A DNA stretch of 64,000 nucleotides from contig JADJCK010000001.1 in NCBI GenBank assembly GCA_016703265.1, positions 744,001 through 808,000 on the forward strand, read 5' to 3'. Shown here in pieces: positions 54,041-64,000 of this stretch. The notes under the pieces were generated by a model that was given only the letters and a program-made list of their open reading frames with translations, had not been told where the DNA came from and searched no databases. Position numbers and translations under genes: made by a program. The number at the start of each line of letters is the position of its first letter. The stretch's first letter is position 1. This DNA comes from a bacterium (lineage in GTDB: Bacteria; Krumholzibacteriota; Krumholzibacteriia; LZORAL124-64-63).

Positions 54041-57000
54041 TGAGCGGCAGCGCACAGCTCGGCCTGGCGCTGGACGGCTGGCGCGCGCTTCCGGCTGACG
54101 AGGATGCCGCGACCCTGGCCCTGGCGCTGCTGGCGGCCGCGGAGTCGGCGCTGGAGTCGCCCGCAGCCGGGGAACCCGGACGCGCCGCCTGGGAGTCATG
54201 GCTCGGCGCCACGCGCCACCCGCGATTCCTGACGGCGCTGCCCGACGCCGACACCCGCACGCGCTGGGCCGAGACCGCATTCAGGGTTATCAGGGCGACC
54301 GGATTCTCGCTGGGCGACCTGCTGGCGCAGCGCGTGGCCGAGCACCCGGACCGGCTGCTGTTCCAGGAGACCTCCGAAGCGGGCGGCGGCGGCTGGACCT
54401 ATGCCCAGGTGGCTCGTGAGGTGCGCGCCACGGCCGCCTGGCTGCTGTCCGCGGCGCCGGCGGCCGAACCTGATCCCGCCGCCGGACCGGCGGTCCCGGG
54501 GCCGCGGGTGGCCCTGCTCTGCGCCAACGGCGTTGCGGCTGCCTGCTGCGACCTGGCCTGCCTGACACACGACATCTTCGTCACGCCGCTGAGCGTGCAG
54601 ATGTCCACGGCCGAGATCGCCTGGGCGTTCGACCGGCTCGCTGTTTCCGTGGCGATCTGCGACCACCCCGACCGGCTTGAGACGCTGCTCGCGGTGCGGG
54701 CCCGCACACGCCGGCCGTTCCTGATCTGCACGTTGTCCGTGTCGATGGACGCGATGCCCCCGGACGTCGTCGACCTTGACGAGGAGCGCGCGCGCCTCGA
54801 GCCGCACCATGTCGAGCGCCTGGTCGCGGATCGCCCGCGACGGGCGCCGCGCGACGTGGCCACGGTAATGTTCACCTCGGGCAGCACCGGCAACCCCAAG
54901 GGCGTGGCTTTCAGCCAGTACGCGCTGGTGACCAAGCGCTTTGCCCGCGCAGCGGCGCTGCCGCGCGTGGGCGACGGCGAAGTGCTCCTGTGCTACCTCC
55001 CCCTTTTCCATACCTTCGGTCGTTTCCTCGAGATGCTGGGCATGCTGTTCTGGGGCGGCACCTACGTGTTCGCCGGCAATCCATCGGCCGCCACGCTCCT
55101 GAACAGGATGCGCGAGGTGCGCCCGACCGGACTGATCAGCGTGCCCTTGCGCTGGGTCCAGATCAGGGATCGCGTGCGCGAACTGGCCGACGACCCGCAG
55201 GTCGAGGCGGCGCCGCCGGAACTCGTGCGCGAGGTGGTCGGTGACCGCCTGCGCTGGGGACTGTCGGCCGCGGGCTACCTGGAACCGCAGGTGTTCCGCT
55301 TCTTCCAGCGCGCCGGCATCTCGCTGTGCAGCGGGTTCGGCATGACCGAGGGAACCGGCGGCCTGACGATGACGCCGCCCGACGACTACGTGGAGAACTC
55401 GGTCGGCGTGCCGCTGCCGGGAGTACGAACCCGCTTCGGCGAGCAGGACGAACTGCAGATTGCCGGGCCGTACATCGCGCGCTACCTGACCGAGGACGCC
55501 CCCGCCGGCTGCCTGCGCGTGGAAGAGCCGGAATCGGACGACTACTGGCTGGCGACCGGCGACCTGTTCCGCCACACGACGGGCGGCCACCTGGAGATCG
55601 TCGACCGCATCAAGGACATCTACAAGAACAACCGCGGCCAGACCATTGCACCGCGCGGCGTCGAGTCGCTCTTCGAAGCGGTGCCCGGTATCGCCCGCAC
55701 GTTCCTCGTCGGCGACGGCCGTGCCTACAACACCCTGCTGATCGTGCCGGACGAGTCCGACGACGTGCTGCGGTCACTGGTGCAACCGGAGGCGCGACGA
55801 GAGTACTTCGAGCGCATCGTGACGACCGCCAACAGCGGGCTGGCGCCGCCGGAGCGTGTAGTCGACTTCGCACTGCTTGACCGCGACTTCACGCTCGAGA
55901 ACGAGGAACTGACCCCGAAGGGTTCGCTGCGGCGGAAGGTGATCGAGCGGAACTTCAGCGCGGTCATCGCGGGGCTGTACCGCGTCAACGCGCGCACGCT
56001 GCAGGTCGGCGATTGTGCCGTGCGCCTGCCGCGCTGGTTCTTCCGCGACCTGGGCCTTCTCGACGACGCGATCCACGCCGAGGAGAATGCGCTGGTCAAC
56101 CGGCACACCGGGCAGCGCCTCGCAGTGCGTCCCGCGCCGGAGGGCCGGGTGCGGATCGGCGACCTCGAGTATAGCCTGAGCGGCCGCGAGATCGACCTCG
56201 GCGTGCTGGTCAGCCAGCCGCTGCTGTGGGTCGCCAACGCGCAGCTCATCGAGTTCGGCCCCTGTCGCCCCAGCTTCGACCACGACCTTGGCCCGTTCTC
56301 GGAGCACATCACGCTCCCGGCCGGCATCCGTCCGCCCTTCGGGCCGCTGTCGGATCCCGGGCGCGTCGACCCCCTGCTGCGCGACCTGGACCGGCTGAGC
56401 CGCCAGGCGCTGTTCGGGGCGCGGCACGAGGCCCTCGCCGCGGTGGCGGAGCTGAACGGCGAACTGGGCCGGGTCGGGCAACGGCGCGGCATGGTCATCC
56501 GGCGCCGCCTCGAGGCGCTGGCGCGCCACCCGGACCACGGCGTGCGGTGCCGGGCCTACCAGGTCCTCGTGCTCGACCAGCCGGTGCCCGACTACCACAC
56601 CTACCTGCCGGCGTTCATCGAGTCGGCGCGGCCGTTCCTCGACGACGAGAGCATCCGCGAGATCAGCCGCAAGGGAATCGAGCCGCGGCGGCTGCAGGCA
56701 CTGCGGCAGCGCCTGTACGCCTACCGGACACAGCTCTCTTGGCCGGCGCCGGCACGCACGAGGCGCGTGTTCGAGGACCTGATGCGGTTGCTGGCCGATT
56801 TCGGGATCCATCATCCCGAATTCTACAGCCCCATCCGCGAGGAGCTCGTGACCTGGAGCCTGCACGACGCCGACCCGGCGCTGGCCGACGTGGCCAACCG
56901 CGAGTTCACCCGGCTGGCCGCGTGGTTCGACGAGCAGTTGCTGCTGGATTGCGATTCGCTCGACCCCGAAGCCTGGCGTGACCGGCTGGTCTTCCAGGAA

Positions 57001-58674
57001 GGCCTCAGCGTCGAGGAGACCGAGCGCCTGCGGCAGGTGCTGGTAGGCACGACGTTCCTGCGCCACTCGCTGAAGGTCGCCTTCGAGGGCGAGGACCTGC
57101 GTCTGGCCGACGTTCCGGCCGGCGGCATCTGGGTCTCGCGCATCACTTCGCGATTCCGCGATTCCCGCTATCGCGTCAGCATCAACACGAGCCGGGGACG
57201 CCACTTCGACCTGCAGCTGATCATCCGCGACGATTTCGAGCAGACGGAGCAGCTGCAAACCGTGAAGTGGTACATCGCCCTGCGCGGCTACCCGTTCGCG
57301 CTCGCCATGCTGCCGACGCTCGGCTGTTGCCGCCCGGAACTGGGCGCGATCTCCATGGCCTACGTCAGCGACCTGACCGTCTGGGAGAAGATCCGCGAGT
57401 TCAGCAGCGTGCGCGGACCCGGCACCACGCCGCCTTCGCGCATGCGCTGGCACCAGCTGCTCGTGCGGGCGATGGCGGTGGTGGTCGGCGGCTGGCGCAA
57501 CAGCGGGCGGCGCATCATCCCCGGGCTCGTTTCGCCCTACAATATCGTGGTGCCGGAGCCCGATTTCCGGCAGGGCGCGCTGCAGAACAGCCTGTCGGGA
57601 TGGCGCCCGTACGAAGGGCCGCTCAGCCTGGTGCGACCGCTGTGGCGCAACATCTACCAGCACACGATCAGCCACTATCCGTGGACGAGCGAGTACCTCG
57701 AACGCGAGTGGATCTTCGAGGCGTTCGTCGAGGCGCTCGGCATCGACGATGCGATGGCCTGGTTCGCCGAATTGCAGGGCGAGATGACGGCGACCGACGC
57801 CGAGCAGCTGGGCCTGGGGTTCGGGACGGCGCTCGAGAGCTTCGTCGAGTCGTTGCGCGCGCACTACTACCAGCCGTTGGACCTGAAGGGCGCGATCAGC
57901 CGCTTCGCGGACTGGCAGGTGGTCAACCGGCAGGCGCCGGCAAGGGCCAGGCTCGAGATCGTCGAGGAGCTCTCGCGCCTCTACCGCGTGGACCGGCTGC
58001 CGGACCTGTCGCGATTCACGTTGTTCCGACACACGTACTTCGCCGAGGCCGAGGCGCGTACGCTGCAGGTGTTCGACCGGCTGCTCGAGCGGATGTTCCG
58101 GCAGCCGCAGCTGCGCGCCACGCAGATGGTCGAGCTGTCCGACCTGCAGGCGACCCTGGTCGACCCGGAAGACCTGGCCGCCTTCGGCCGCATGGCATTC
58201 CCCCACCGTCCGCGCACCGACGCGGTCGAGGTGCGTGCCGTCGGCCAGCCCGGCCAGGACCGCGTGATCGTGCGTTCGGCGATCCAGGACCGCTACGGGC
58301 GCGCCTACGTGGTCGGCGAGCCGTCCGGGCCGTCGGAGGTGGGGCAGCTTTACCGCCTGTTCCTCAGGGCCGGCTACCCCAAGAACATCAGCAGCGCCGA
58401 TCGCTACCTTGTCGTCGCCGACGAGACGGAGCAGATCGTCGGCGGCGCCGTGTACCGCGAATCGGACCCGCAATCGCTGTTCCTTGACGGCATCGTCGTC
58501 AGTGCAGCCCTTGCCGAGCGCGGCCTAGACGGCGCCATCCTGGCCGACCTGTGCACCCGCGTGAAGGCTCTGGGCTTCGGCACCATCAAGACGCACTTCT
58601 TCCTGCGGACGTTCTTCGAGAAGCACGGATTCCGGCTGGATGAGCGCCGGGGCGGGCTGGTGCGGTTCCTCTAG
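54040..58674 (+). CDS. AMP-binding enzyme fused to unknown middle region and GNAT domain
   Basis: The protein has 1544 residues. Residues about 80-650 are an acyl-CoA-synthetase-like adenylation domain: VMFTSGSTGNPKGVAFSQ (about 276), LPLFHTFGRFLE, FGMTEGTGGLT, YWLATGDLFR, DRIKDIYKNNRGQTIAP and LTPKGSLRRKVIE (the catalytic-type Lys). Residues about 700-1440 match no family I recognise; they include helical repeats and a conserved-looking block with RYRVSINTSRGRHFDLQLII and LVSPYNIVVPEPDF. The last 100 residues resemble a GNAT acetyltransferase (FLDGIVVSAALAERGLDGAI, THFFLRTFFEKHGF). It is translationally coupled to the response regulator. An adenylate-then-transfer role on a lipid or protein is inference. 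Confidence 0.8.
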   Translation: MSGSAQLGLALDGWRALPADEDAATLALALLAAAESALESPAAGEPGRAAWESWLGATRHPRFLTALPDADTRTRWAETAFRVIRATGFSLGDLLAQRVAEHPDRLLFQETSEAGGGGWTYAQVAREVRATAAWLLSAAPAAEPDPAAGPAVPGPRVALLCANGVAAACCDLACLTHDIFVTPLSVQMSTAEIAWAFDRLAVSVAICDHPDRLETLLAVRARTRRPFLICTLSVSMDAMPPDVVDLDEERARLEPHHVERLVADRPRRAPRDVATVMFTSGSTGNPKGVAFSQYALVTKRFARAAALPRVGDGEVLLCYLPLFHTFGRFLEMLGMLFWGGTYVFAGNPSAATLLNRMREVRPTGLISVPLRWVQIRDRVRELADDPQVEAAPPELVREVVGDRLRWGLSAAGYLEPQVFRFFQRAGISLCSGFGMTEGTGGLTMTPPDDYVENSVGVPLPGVRTRFGEQDELQIAGPYIARYLTEDAPAGCLRVEEPESDDYWLATGDLFRHTTGGHLEIVDRIKDIYKNNRGQTIAPRGVESLFEAVPGIARTFLVGDGRAYNTLLIVPDESDDVLRSLVQPEARREYFERIVTTANSGLAPPERVVDFALLDRDFTLENEELTPKGSLRRKVIERNFSAVIAGLYRVNARTLQVGDCAVRLPRWFFRDLGLLDDAIHAEENALVNRHTGQRLAVRPAPEGRVRIGDLEYSLSGREIDLGVLVSQPLLWVANAQLIEFGPCRPSFDHDLGPFSEHITLPAGIRPPFGPLSDPGRVDPLLRDLDRLSRQALFGARHEALAAVAELNGELGRVGQRRGMVIRRRLEALARHPDHGVRCRAYQVLVLDQPVPDYHTYLPAFIESARPFLDDESIREISRKGIEPRRLQALRQRLYAYRTQLSWPAPARTRRVFEDLMRLLADFGIHHPEFYSPIREELVTWSLHDADPALADVANREFTRLAAWFDEQLLLDCDSLDPEAWRDRLVFQEGLSVEETERLRQVLVGTTFLRHSLKVAFEGEDLRLADVPAGGIWVSRITSRFRDSRYRVSINTSRGRHFDLQLIIRDDFEQTEQLQTVKWYIALRGYPFALAMLPTLGCCRPELGAISMAYVSDLTVWEKIREFSSVRGPGTTPPSRMRWHQLLVRAMAVVVGGWRNSGRRIIPGLVSPYNIVVPEPDFRQGALQNSLSGWRPYEGPLSLVRPLWRNIYQHTISHYPWTSEYLEREWIFEAFVEALGIDDAMAWFAELQGEMTATDAEQLGLGFGTALESFVESLRAHYYQPLDLKGAISRFADWQVVNRQAPARARLEIVEELSRLYRVDRLPDLSRFTLFRHTYFAEAEARTLQVFDRLLERMFRQPQLRATQMVELSDLQATLVDPEDLAAFGRMAFPHRPRTDAVEVRAVGQPGQDRVIVRSAIQDRYGRAYVVGEPSGPSEVGQLYRLFLRAGYPKNISSADRYLVVADETEQIVGGAVYRESDPQSLFLDGIVVSAALAERGLDGAILADLCTRVKALGFGTIKTHFFLRTFFEKHGFRLDERRGGLVRFL

Positions 58675-59717
58675 CTGGCGCGAGCGGGCGCCGGCGAGGC
58701 CTGCTCCTCGAGCAGGTGGCGCTGCCAGGCATCGGTGCCGCGCCAGCGGGCCAGCGGGCGCAGCGCCAGGAGGCCGGCGCGTCCGACCGACTTCTCCAGC
58801 CAGCGCAGTTCGGCCAGCCGGGCCGCCAGTTCGGGATCGTGCGCCGGCTCGAAACCCTGCTCGCGCAGCAGCAGCGTGCCCTTGGCCCGCAGGCTCAGTT
58901 CGCACTGCAGGCGCAGCAGACACAGCATGTCCGCCACGGTGTCCGCGCGGAAGCCGTCACGCAGCGACTGCAGATAGAGGCCGACCGGCGTGCCGGAAAC
59001 CTGCCCGTCGCGGATGAGCGCGAGCAACTCGCTGTCGAGATCGAAGCCGCGCCCGAGCCAGCGCCGCAGGCGCCGCTCGCCGAAGCGCCAGGCGGCGGTC
59101 ATCGCGACCGGCAGGATCGCCAGCGTCAGGGCCGTGGCAACGAGGGGCTGGACCATGAAGCGGTTGAACATCGCGTGGAGCAGCGCCGCGACAAGCAGTG
59201 CCCCCAGCCAGGGACGGCCCGAGCCGGCCCCGCGCCGTTCCCCGAAGGCCTGCACCATCAGCCCCAGCAGCGCCGTGACGCCGCCGTGCATGATCGCGGT
59301 GCCGAGGCCGCGCACGGCCCAGACCAGCAGTGGCGCGTCGGGCAGTTGACTCAGGTAGTACACGTTCTCGACGATCGCGAAACCGGCGCCGACGGCGAAG
59401 CCCAGGATCGCCGTGTCGACCAGGAAACCGGCGCGGCGCGTGGCGATGAGCCAGGCCACATAGGCGCCCTTGGCCGTCTCCTCGACCAGCGGCGCCACCA
59501 GCACGGCGAAGCGCCAGGACGGCAGGTCGGTCAGGTCCAGGAGCCAGGTGTTCACGAAGTACGTGGCCAGTGCCGTGACGCCGCCTGCGGCCAGTGCGAC
59601 GGCCACGCGGCGGCGGCGCACCAGGCGGAACGTGTCGAGCAGGACGAGTGTCGTCAGGAAGAGCAGGACGGGAAGGCAGGCGACAACGGCGCGCGCGGCA
59701 ATCGTCAGCGGCGGCAT
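58671..59717 (-). CDS. PrsW-family intramembrane metalloprotease
   Basis: The protein has 348 residues with about seven membrane helices in the first 220. Family motifs are present: LVEETAKGAY (Glu79-Glu80), FAIVENVYYL (Glu117), AIMHGGVTALLG and LLHAMFNRF. PrsW in Bacillus cleaves an anti-sigma factor; the substrate here is unknown. The C-terminal 120 residues are soluble and helical, an extension not needed for catalysis. It converges with the AMP-binding gene, with a four-base overlap of the 3' ends. The ATG is at 59717. Confidence 0.88.
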   Translation of the reverse strand: MPPLTIAARAVVACLPVLLFLTTLVLLDTFRLVRRRRVAVALAAGGVTALATYFVNTWLLDLTDLPSWRFAVLVAPLVEETAKGAYVAWLIATRRAGFLVDTAILGFAVGAGFAIVENVYYLSQLPDAPLLVWAVRGLGTAIMHGGVTALLGLMVQAFGERRGAGSGRPWLGALLVAALLHAMFNRFMVQPLVATALTLAILPVAMTAAWRFGERRLRRWLGRGFDLDSELLALIRDGQVSGTPVGLYLQSLRDGFRADTVADMLCLLRLQCELSLRAKGTLLLREQGFEPAHDPELAARLAELRWLEKSVGRAGLLALRPLARWRGTDAWQRHLLEEQASPAPARAS

Positions 59718-59738
59718 GCTGCACTCGAATCCAATGCC

Positions 59739-60023
59739 CTATTCGAATTCAAAGATGCCCTCGAAGCCGGCCAGCCCCAGCACTTCCCGCAGGTGCGGGC
59801 TGAGCCCGGCCAGCACCAGGCCACCGCCGCCGTCGCGCAACCGGCGCTGGACGGCCACCAGGATGCCCAGGCCCGCACTGGCGATGTAGTCGAGCCGGGT
59901 GAAGTCCAGGCGGCAGCGCCCCTGGACGTCGGCGAGGAACTCGCGGGCCTGCGGCGCGCTGGCCGCGTCGAGACGCCCTTCAAGGCGCACCGAGCCGTTG
60001 TCGTGCCAGCCGATGGCGAACAT
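59739..60023 (-). CDS. STAS-domain anti-sigma-factor antagonist-like protein
   Basis: The protein has 94 residues, a single STAS domain: GSVRLEGRLDAASAPQAREF, DFTRLDYIASAGLGILVAVQ with phosphorylatable-type Ser49, and LAGFEGIFEFE. Such proteins bind anti-sigma kinases. No partner kinase of the RsbW type is seen in the window. It stands 21 bases upstream of prsW on the same strand and 9 bases after the Rrf2 gene, so the three probably form an operon. Confidence 0.88.
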   Translation of the reverse strand: MFAIGWHDNGSVRLEGRLDAASAPQAREFLADVQGRCRLDFTRLDYIASAGLGILVAVQRRLRDGGGGLVLAGLSPHLREVLGLAGFEGIFEFE

Positions 60024-60032
60024 CCCCCCGCC

Positions 60033-60491
60033 TCACTCCCCGGTCAGCGGCCACAGTCGATTGAGGTCCTTCGTGGCCACGTCTTCCTTCTTCAGGAGAT
60101 CGGCCACCGTCGTCTGGTTCAGGACTTCGGTCAGGCGGCCCTCGAGATGCTGCCACACCGGGCGCAGGCCGCAGTTGTTGTTGCGCGGGCAGTCGGGCGA
60201 GTCCGCGCTCTCGCCGCAGGGGAACCCGGCCACCGGGTCACCGCTGACCGAGTAGATGATCTGCGCGGCGGAGATGGACTCGGGCTTGCCGGCCAGCACG
60301 TAACCGCCGTAGCGGCCGCGCAGGGCGTCGACCACGCCGCCGCGTCGCAGCATGCCGAGCAGCTTGGCGACGGTGGGCTCCGGCAGGTTCTCGGCGTCGG
60401 CCAGGTCACCGAGCGTGACCTGCCCTCCCATATGCGCCATGCGCATGACCAGGCGGACGGCCTGCTCTTCGGCCCTCGTCACGCGGAACAT
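60033..60491 (-). CDS. Rrf2-family regulator with iron-sulfur-type cysteines
   Basis: The protein has 152 residues. The winged helix includes AVRLVMRMAHMGGQVTLGDL and LPEPTVAKLLGMLRRGG, with a wing at RGRYGGYVLAG. Three cysteines, Cys92, Cys101 and Cys107, are placed C-x8-C-x5-C before the dimer helix, as in IscR/SufR-type cluster-binding members. It therefore probably senses iron-sulfur or redox status, unlike the two-cysteine regulator at 30733. It lies just upstream of the STAS and prsW genes. The ATG at 60491 is preceded by GAGAGGGCGAC. Confidence 0.88.
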   Translation of the reverse strand: MFRVTRAEEQAVRLVMRMAHMGGQVTLGDLADAENLPEPTVAKLLGMLRRGGVVDALRGRYGGYVLAGKPESISAAQIIYSVSGDPVAGFPCGESADSPDCPRNNNCGLRPVWQHLEGRLTEVLNQTTVADLLKKEDVATKDLNRLWPLTGE

Positions 60492-60599
60492 CGCTGTCGC
60501 CCTCTCGCTGCCGGGTCCGGGGAACCGGGGACCAAAATGCCATTGTCTCAGTCAGATTAAAACAGGAGGAGGGCCAATGCGCAACCGGCGCCTGCCGGG

Positions 60600-61163
60600 T
60601 CAGTCGGTGGTGATGATCTCCTGGGCGAGGAACTCGTCGTACATTTCCGCCGCGCGGGAAACCAGGGCACGGTAGGCCTCGGCGCGCCCGAGCGCCTGCA
60701 GCCATGGACGGACCTCCTGGGGCAGGTAGCCTTCCCGCCGCGAAAGCCAGATCAGCCGGGCGGCCAGCACGCTGTCCGGGCGCGCCCGGGCCGCGAGGTC
60801 GGGCGCCAGTCCGAGTCGCCCCAGGAGCAGGGCCGTGGAATCCGGCCCCGCAGGCGCCGTGACCGTCGCCGCCGCCAGGCCCTCGGTACGCTCCTGCCAC
60901 GCCAGTTGCCACCAGGGCGCCTCGGGCACCGATGAGGTGCGCGGCCTCTCCGGGCGGGTCGGCACCGGGGCATCGTCGGGTTCGCTCTCCCACGGCGGCG
61001 GCAGCACCGTCAGCCAGCCCGTCTCGGGGCTGCGCCGCTGGATCGGCGGCGGACCCTGGCCACGCCACAGCCACCGCTCGGTGGCCGACAACAGCAACGC
61101 CAGAAGCGCGCCGGCGACCAGCGCGGACAGGGGCCAACGGAAGCGATCACGGTCGGGGGACAT
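60600..61163 (-). CDS. Membrane-anchored protein of unknown function
   Basis: The protein has 187 residues. One N-terminal membrane helix (PLSALVAGALLALLLSATE) is followed by a proline-rich linker and a helical C-terminal part (APDLAARARPDSVLAARLIW, ALVSRAAEMYDEFLAQEIIT). It has no recognised family. It stands between the Rrf2 gene and the hybrid kinase in the same orientation, 53 bases from the kinase stop. The ATG at 61163 is supported only by position. Confidence 0.55.
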   Translation of the reverse strand: MSPDRDRFRWPLSALVAGALLALLLSATERWLWRGQGPPPIQRRSPETGWLTVLPPPWESEPDDAPVPTRPERPRTSSVPEAPWWQLAWQERTEGLAAATVTAPAGPDSTALLLGRLGLAPDLAARARPDSVLAARLIWLSRREGYLPQEVRPWLQALGRAEAYRALVSRAAEMYDEFLAQEIITTD

Positions 61164-61216
61164 TCAGATGGATACGCCGGCGGGCCGACACGGTTCCCGG
61201 CAGCCGGGAAGCCCAA

Positions 61217-62989
<1,773 letters not shown>

Positions 62990-63125
62990 CCCGTCTCTCC
63001 TGGCCTGGAGGAACGCTGCGCGCGCGGCCGGATCCGGAGTGGACGACCGGGCGAAGCTGTCCCGGCCTAGGGATCGGCAGGATGAGGGCTGGCTTTACCG
63101 CCGAGGTGCAGCTTCGGCAACGGGT

Positions 63126-64000
63126 TCAGGCCGGTTCCGGGTCGGGCCGGTGCGGCGCGTCCAGGCGCAGGCAACCGTCACGCACCGGCTCGTCCTGTCC
63201 CTCCAGCACCAGCGCCAGGTCGGCTCCGATCGAGACGACCCGGCCCCGCCGGGCGGGTGGCGGCAGGCACCCGGTGCCCTCGCCGGCCGCCAGGCGTTCC
63301 CGAATGCCGGCGTCCCAGACGGCCACCTCGCGGCCGAGGACCAGCGAGCGGGCCCGGTAGGCCTCGACCAGGGCTTCCGCACCGCGGTCGGCCACCTGCT
63401 CGAGGTGGTCGAGCAGGCGCTCCATCACGGCCGCGGCCGCCGGCCCCAGGGCCGGCGCCGGCCCGGACACCGCCAGGGCCGTCGCCGGCAGTGCGAACGG
63501 GTCGGGCGGCAGCACCGGCGCTGCCGCGAGGTTCAGGGCCAGACCGGCGAAGTACTCCGTGATGCGCGGACCGCGCGTGCGCAGGGCGGTGAGCACGCCA
63601 CCCGCCTTGCCGTCGTCGATGACGATGTCGTTGACCCATTTCACGGCCAGGCCCCGCGAGGCCGCAGCGGCGTGCCCGAGCAGCCTCTCGACGGCCTCGC
63701 AGGCGGCGACCGCTGCCAGCATGGGCAGCGAGGGGCCGCACGTGGCCGCATCCAGGTCGCAGGGCACGGCCACGCTCAGGTGCAGGTTGCCGGGCACGGC
63801 GTGCCACCGGCGCCCGTGCTGGCCGCGCAGGGCGGCGCCACCGAGTGTCAGGCAGGCCACCGGGCCCGGAAGCCCGCAGCCGGTCGCCGTGACCTCGCGC
63901 AAGGCCTCGTACGGCGAGTTGCGCCCGGCCGCACTCACAAGCACCTCGTGCCAGCGCGCGTCCGTCCGATCGCACAGGGAACCCAGGTCGCCGGCATCAC
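63126..64000 (-). CDS. birA: Biotin--[acetyl-CoA-carboxylase] ligase (BirA-type), 5' end outside the window
   Basis: The frame is open through the right edge of the window; the GTG at 63944 is inside the conserved region, so the true start lies outside. Family motifs: RGQHGRRWHAVPGNLHLSV (biotinoyl-AMP loop), LAVKWVNDIVIDDGKAGGVL (the KWPNDI region, with Val in place of Pro) and a small C-terminal SH3-like domain (GRVVSIGADLALVLEGQDE). It attaches biotin to carboxylase carrier proteins. Whether an N-terminal repressor winged helix is present cannot be seen. Confidence 0.88.
   Translation of the reverse strand, partial: DAGDLGSLCDRTDARWHEVLVSAAGRNSPYEALREVTATGCGLPGPVACLTLGGAALRGQHGRRWHAVPGNLHLSVAVPCDLDAATCGPSLPMLAAVAACEAVERLLGHAAAASRGLAVKWVNDIVIDDGKAGGVLTALRTRGPRITEYFAGLALNLAAAPVLPPDPFALPATALAVSGPAPALGPAAAAVMERLLDHLEQVADRGAEALVEAYRARSLVLGREVAVWDAGIRERLAAGEGTGCLPPPARRGRVVSIGADLALVLEGQDEPVRDGCLRLDAPHRPDPEPA

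Noticed and set aside
55774..58473. 899-codon minus-strand open frame opposite the AMP-binding fusion
   Set aside because: It is antisense to a gene with clear adenylation motifs; its composition is typical of mirror frames in high-GC DNA.

Overview
The window is high-GC DNA from an uncultivated-type bacterium. Five secreted proteins end in FlgD-like, PNPFNP-type tails. Together with the ECF sigma/TPR-kinase pair, this points to the FCB side of the tree (an Eisenbacteria or Krumholzibacteriota-like lineage). That placement is inference: there is no rRNA or other phylogenetic marker here. I found no tRNA, rRNA or CRISPR array.

Region 1-23 kb is a defence island. It opens with nuclease genes: a truncated PD-(D/E)XK gene, a twin GIY-YIG gene split by a complete IS21-family element with an 8-bp target duplication, a second GIY-YIG gene, a divergent PD-(D/E)XK gene and a frameshifted HNH endonuclease. 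Next comes a minus-strand type I restriction operon in the order hsdM, nuclease (HamA-like), helicase (HamB-like), hsdS, hsdR. Every junction is a 4-bp ATGA/GTGA overlap, so a Hachiman-like nuclease/helicase pair is nested inside the restriction operon. An excisionase-like HTH gene and a good sigma-70-type promoter precede it. Four AbiEi-family antitoxin-like genes follow. Only the last has a toxin partner (abiEii), and that partner is frameshifted. Their intergenic regions are rich in inverted repeats.

Region 23-52 kb is mostly the secreted-protein repertoire. Two paralogous two-gene units (23375-28398 and 35407-40370) each join a small secreted helical protein to a protein of about 1500 residues with an HExxH metalloprotease-like centre, a cysteine-rich insert and a FlgD-like tail. 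Between them lies a nitric-oxide defence cluster: an NsrR-like Rrf2 regulator, ric (scdA/ytfE-type), quinol-type norB, and a DUF438 gene ruined by an amber stop and an IS3 remnant. An ECF sigma factor and a Ser/Thr kinase-TPR gene diverge from the second protease unit. Small secreted proteins, an SBBP-repeat protein and a lipoprotein follow. At 51.8 kb there is a deleted relic of a second abiE locus.

Region 52-64 kb looks like core genome: a strong terminator, a histidine kinase/response regulator pair leading into a 1544-residue AMP-binding/unknown/GNAT fusion, then on the minus strand PrsW, STAS, a cysteine-bearing Rrf2 regulator, a membrane-anchored unknown, a hybrid kinase and a partial biotin ligase.

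About ten genes with otherwise intact families carry single-base frameshifts, in defence and ordinary genes alike. Residual assembly indels are therefore a serious possibility, and the frameshifted genes should not be called dead without read-level checking.
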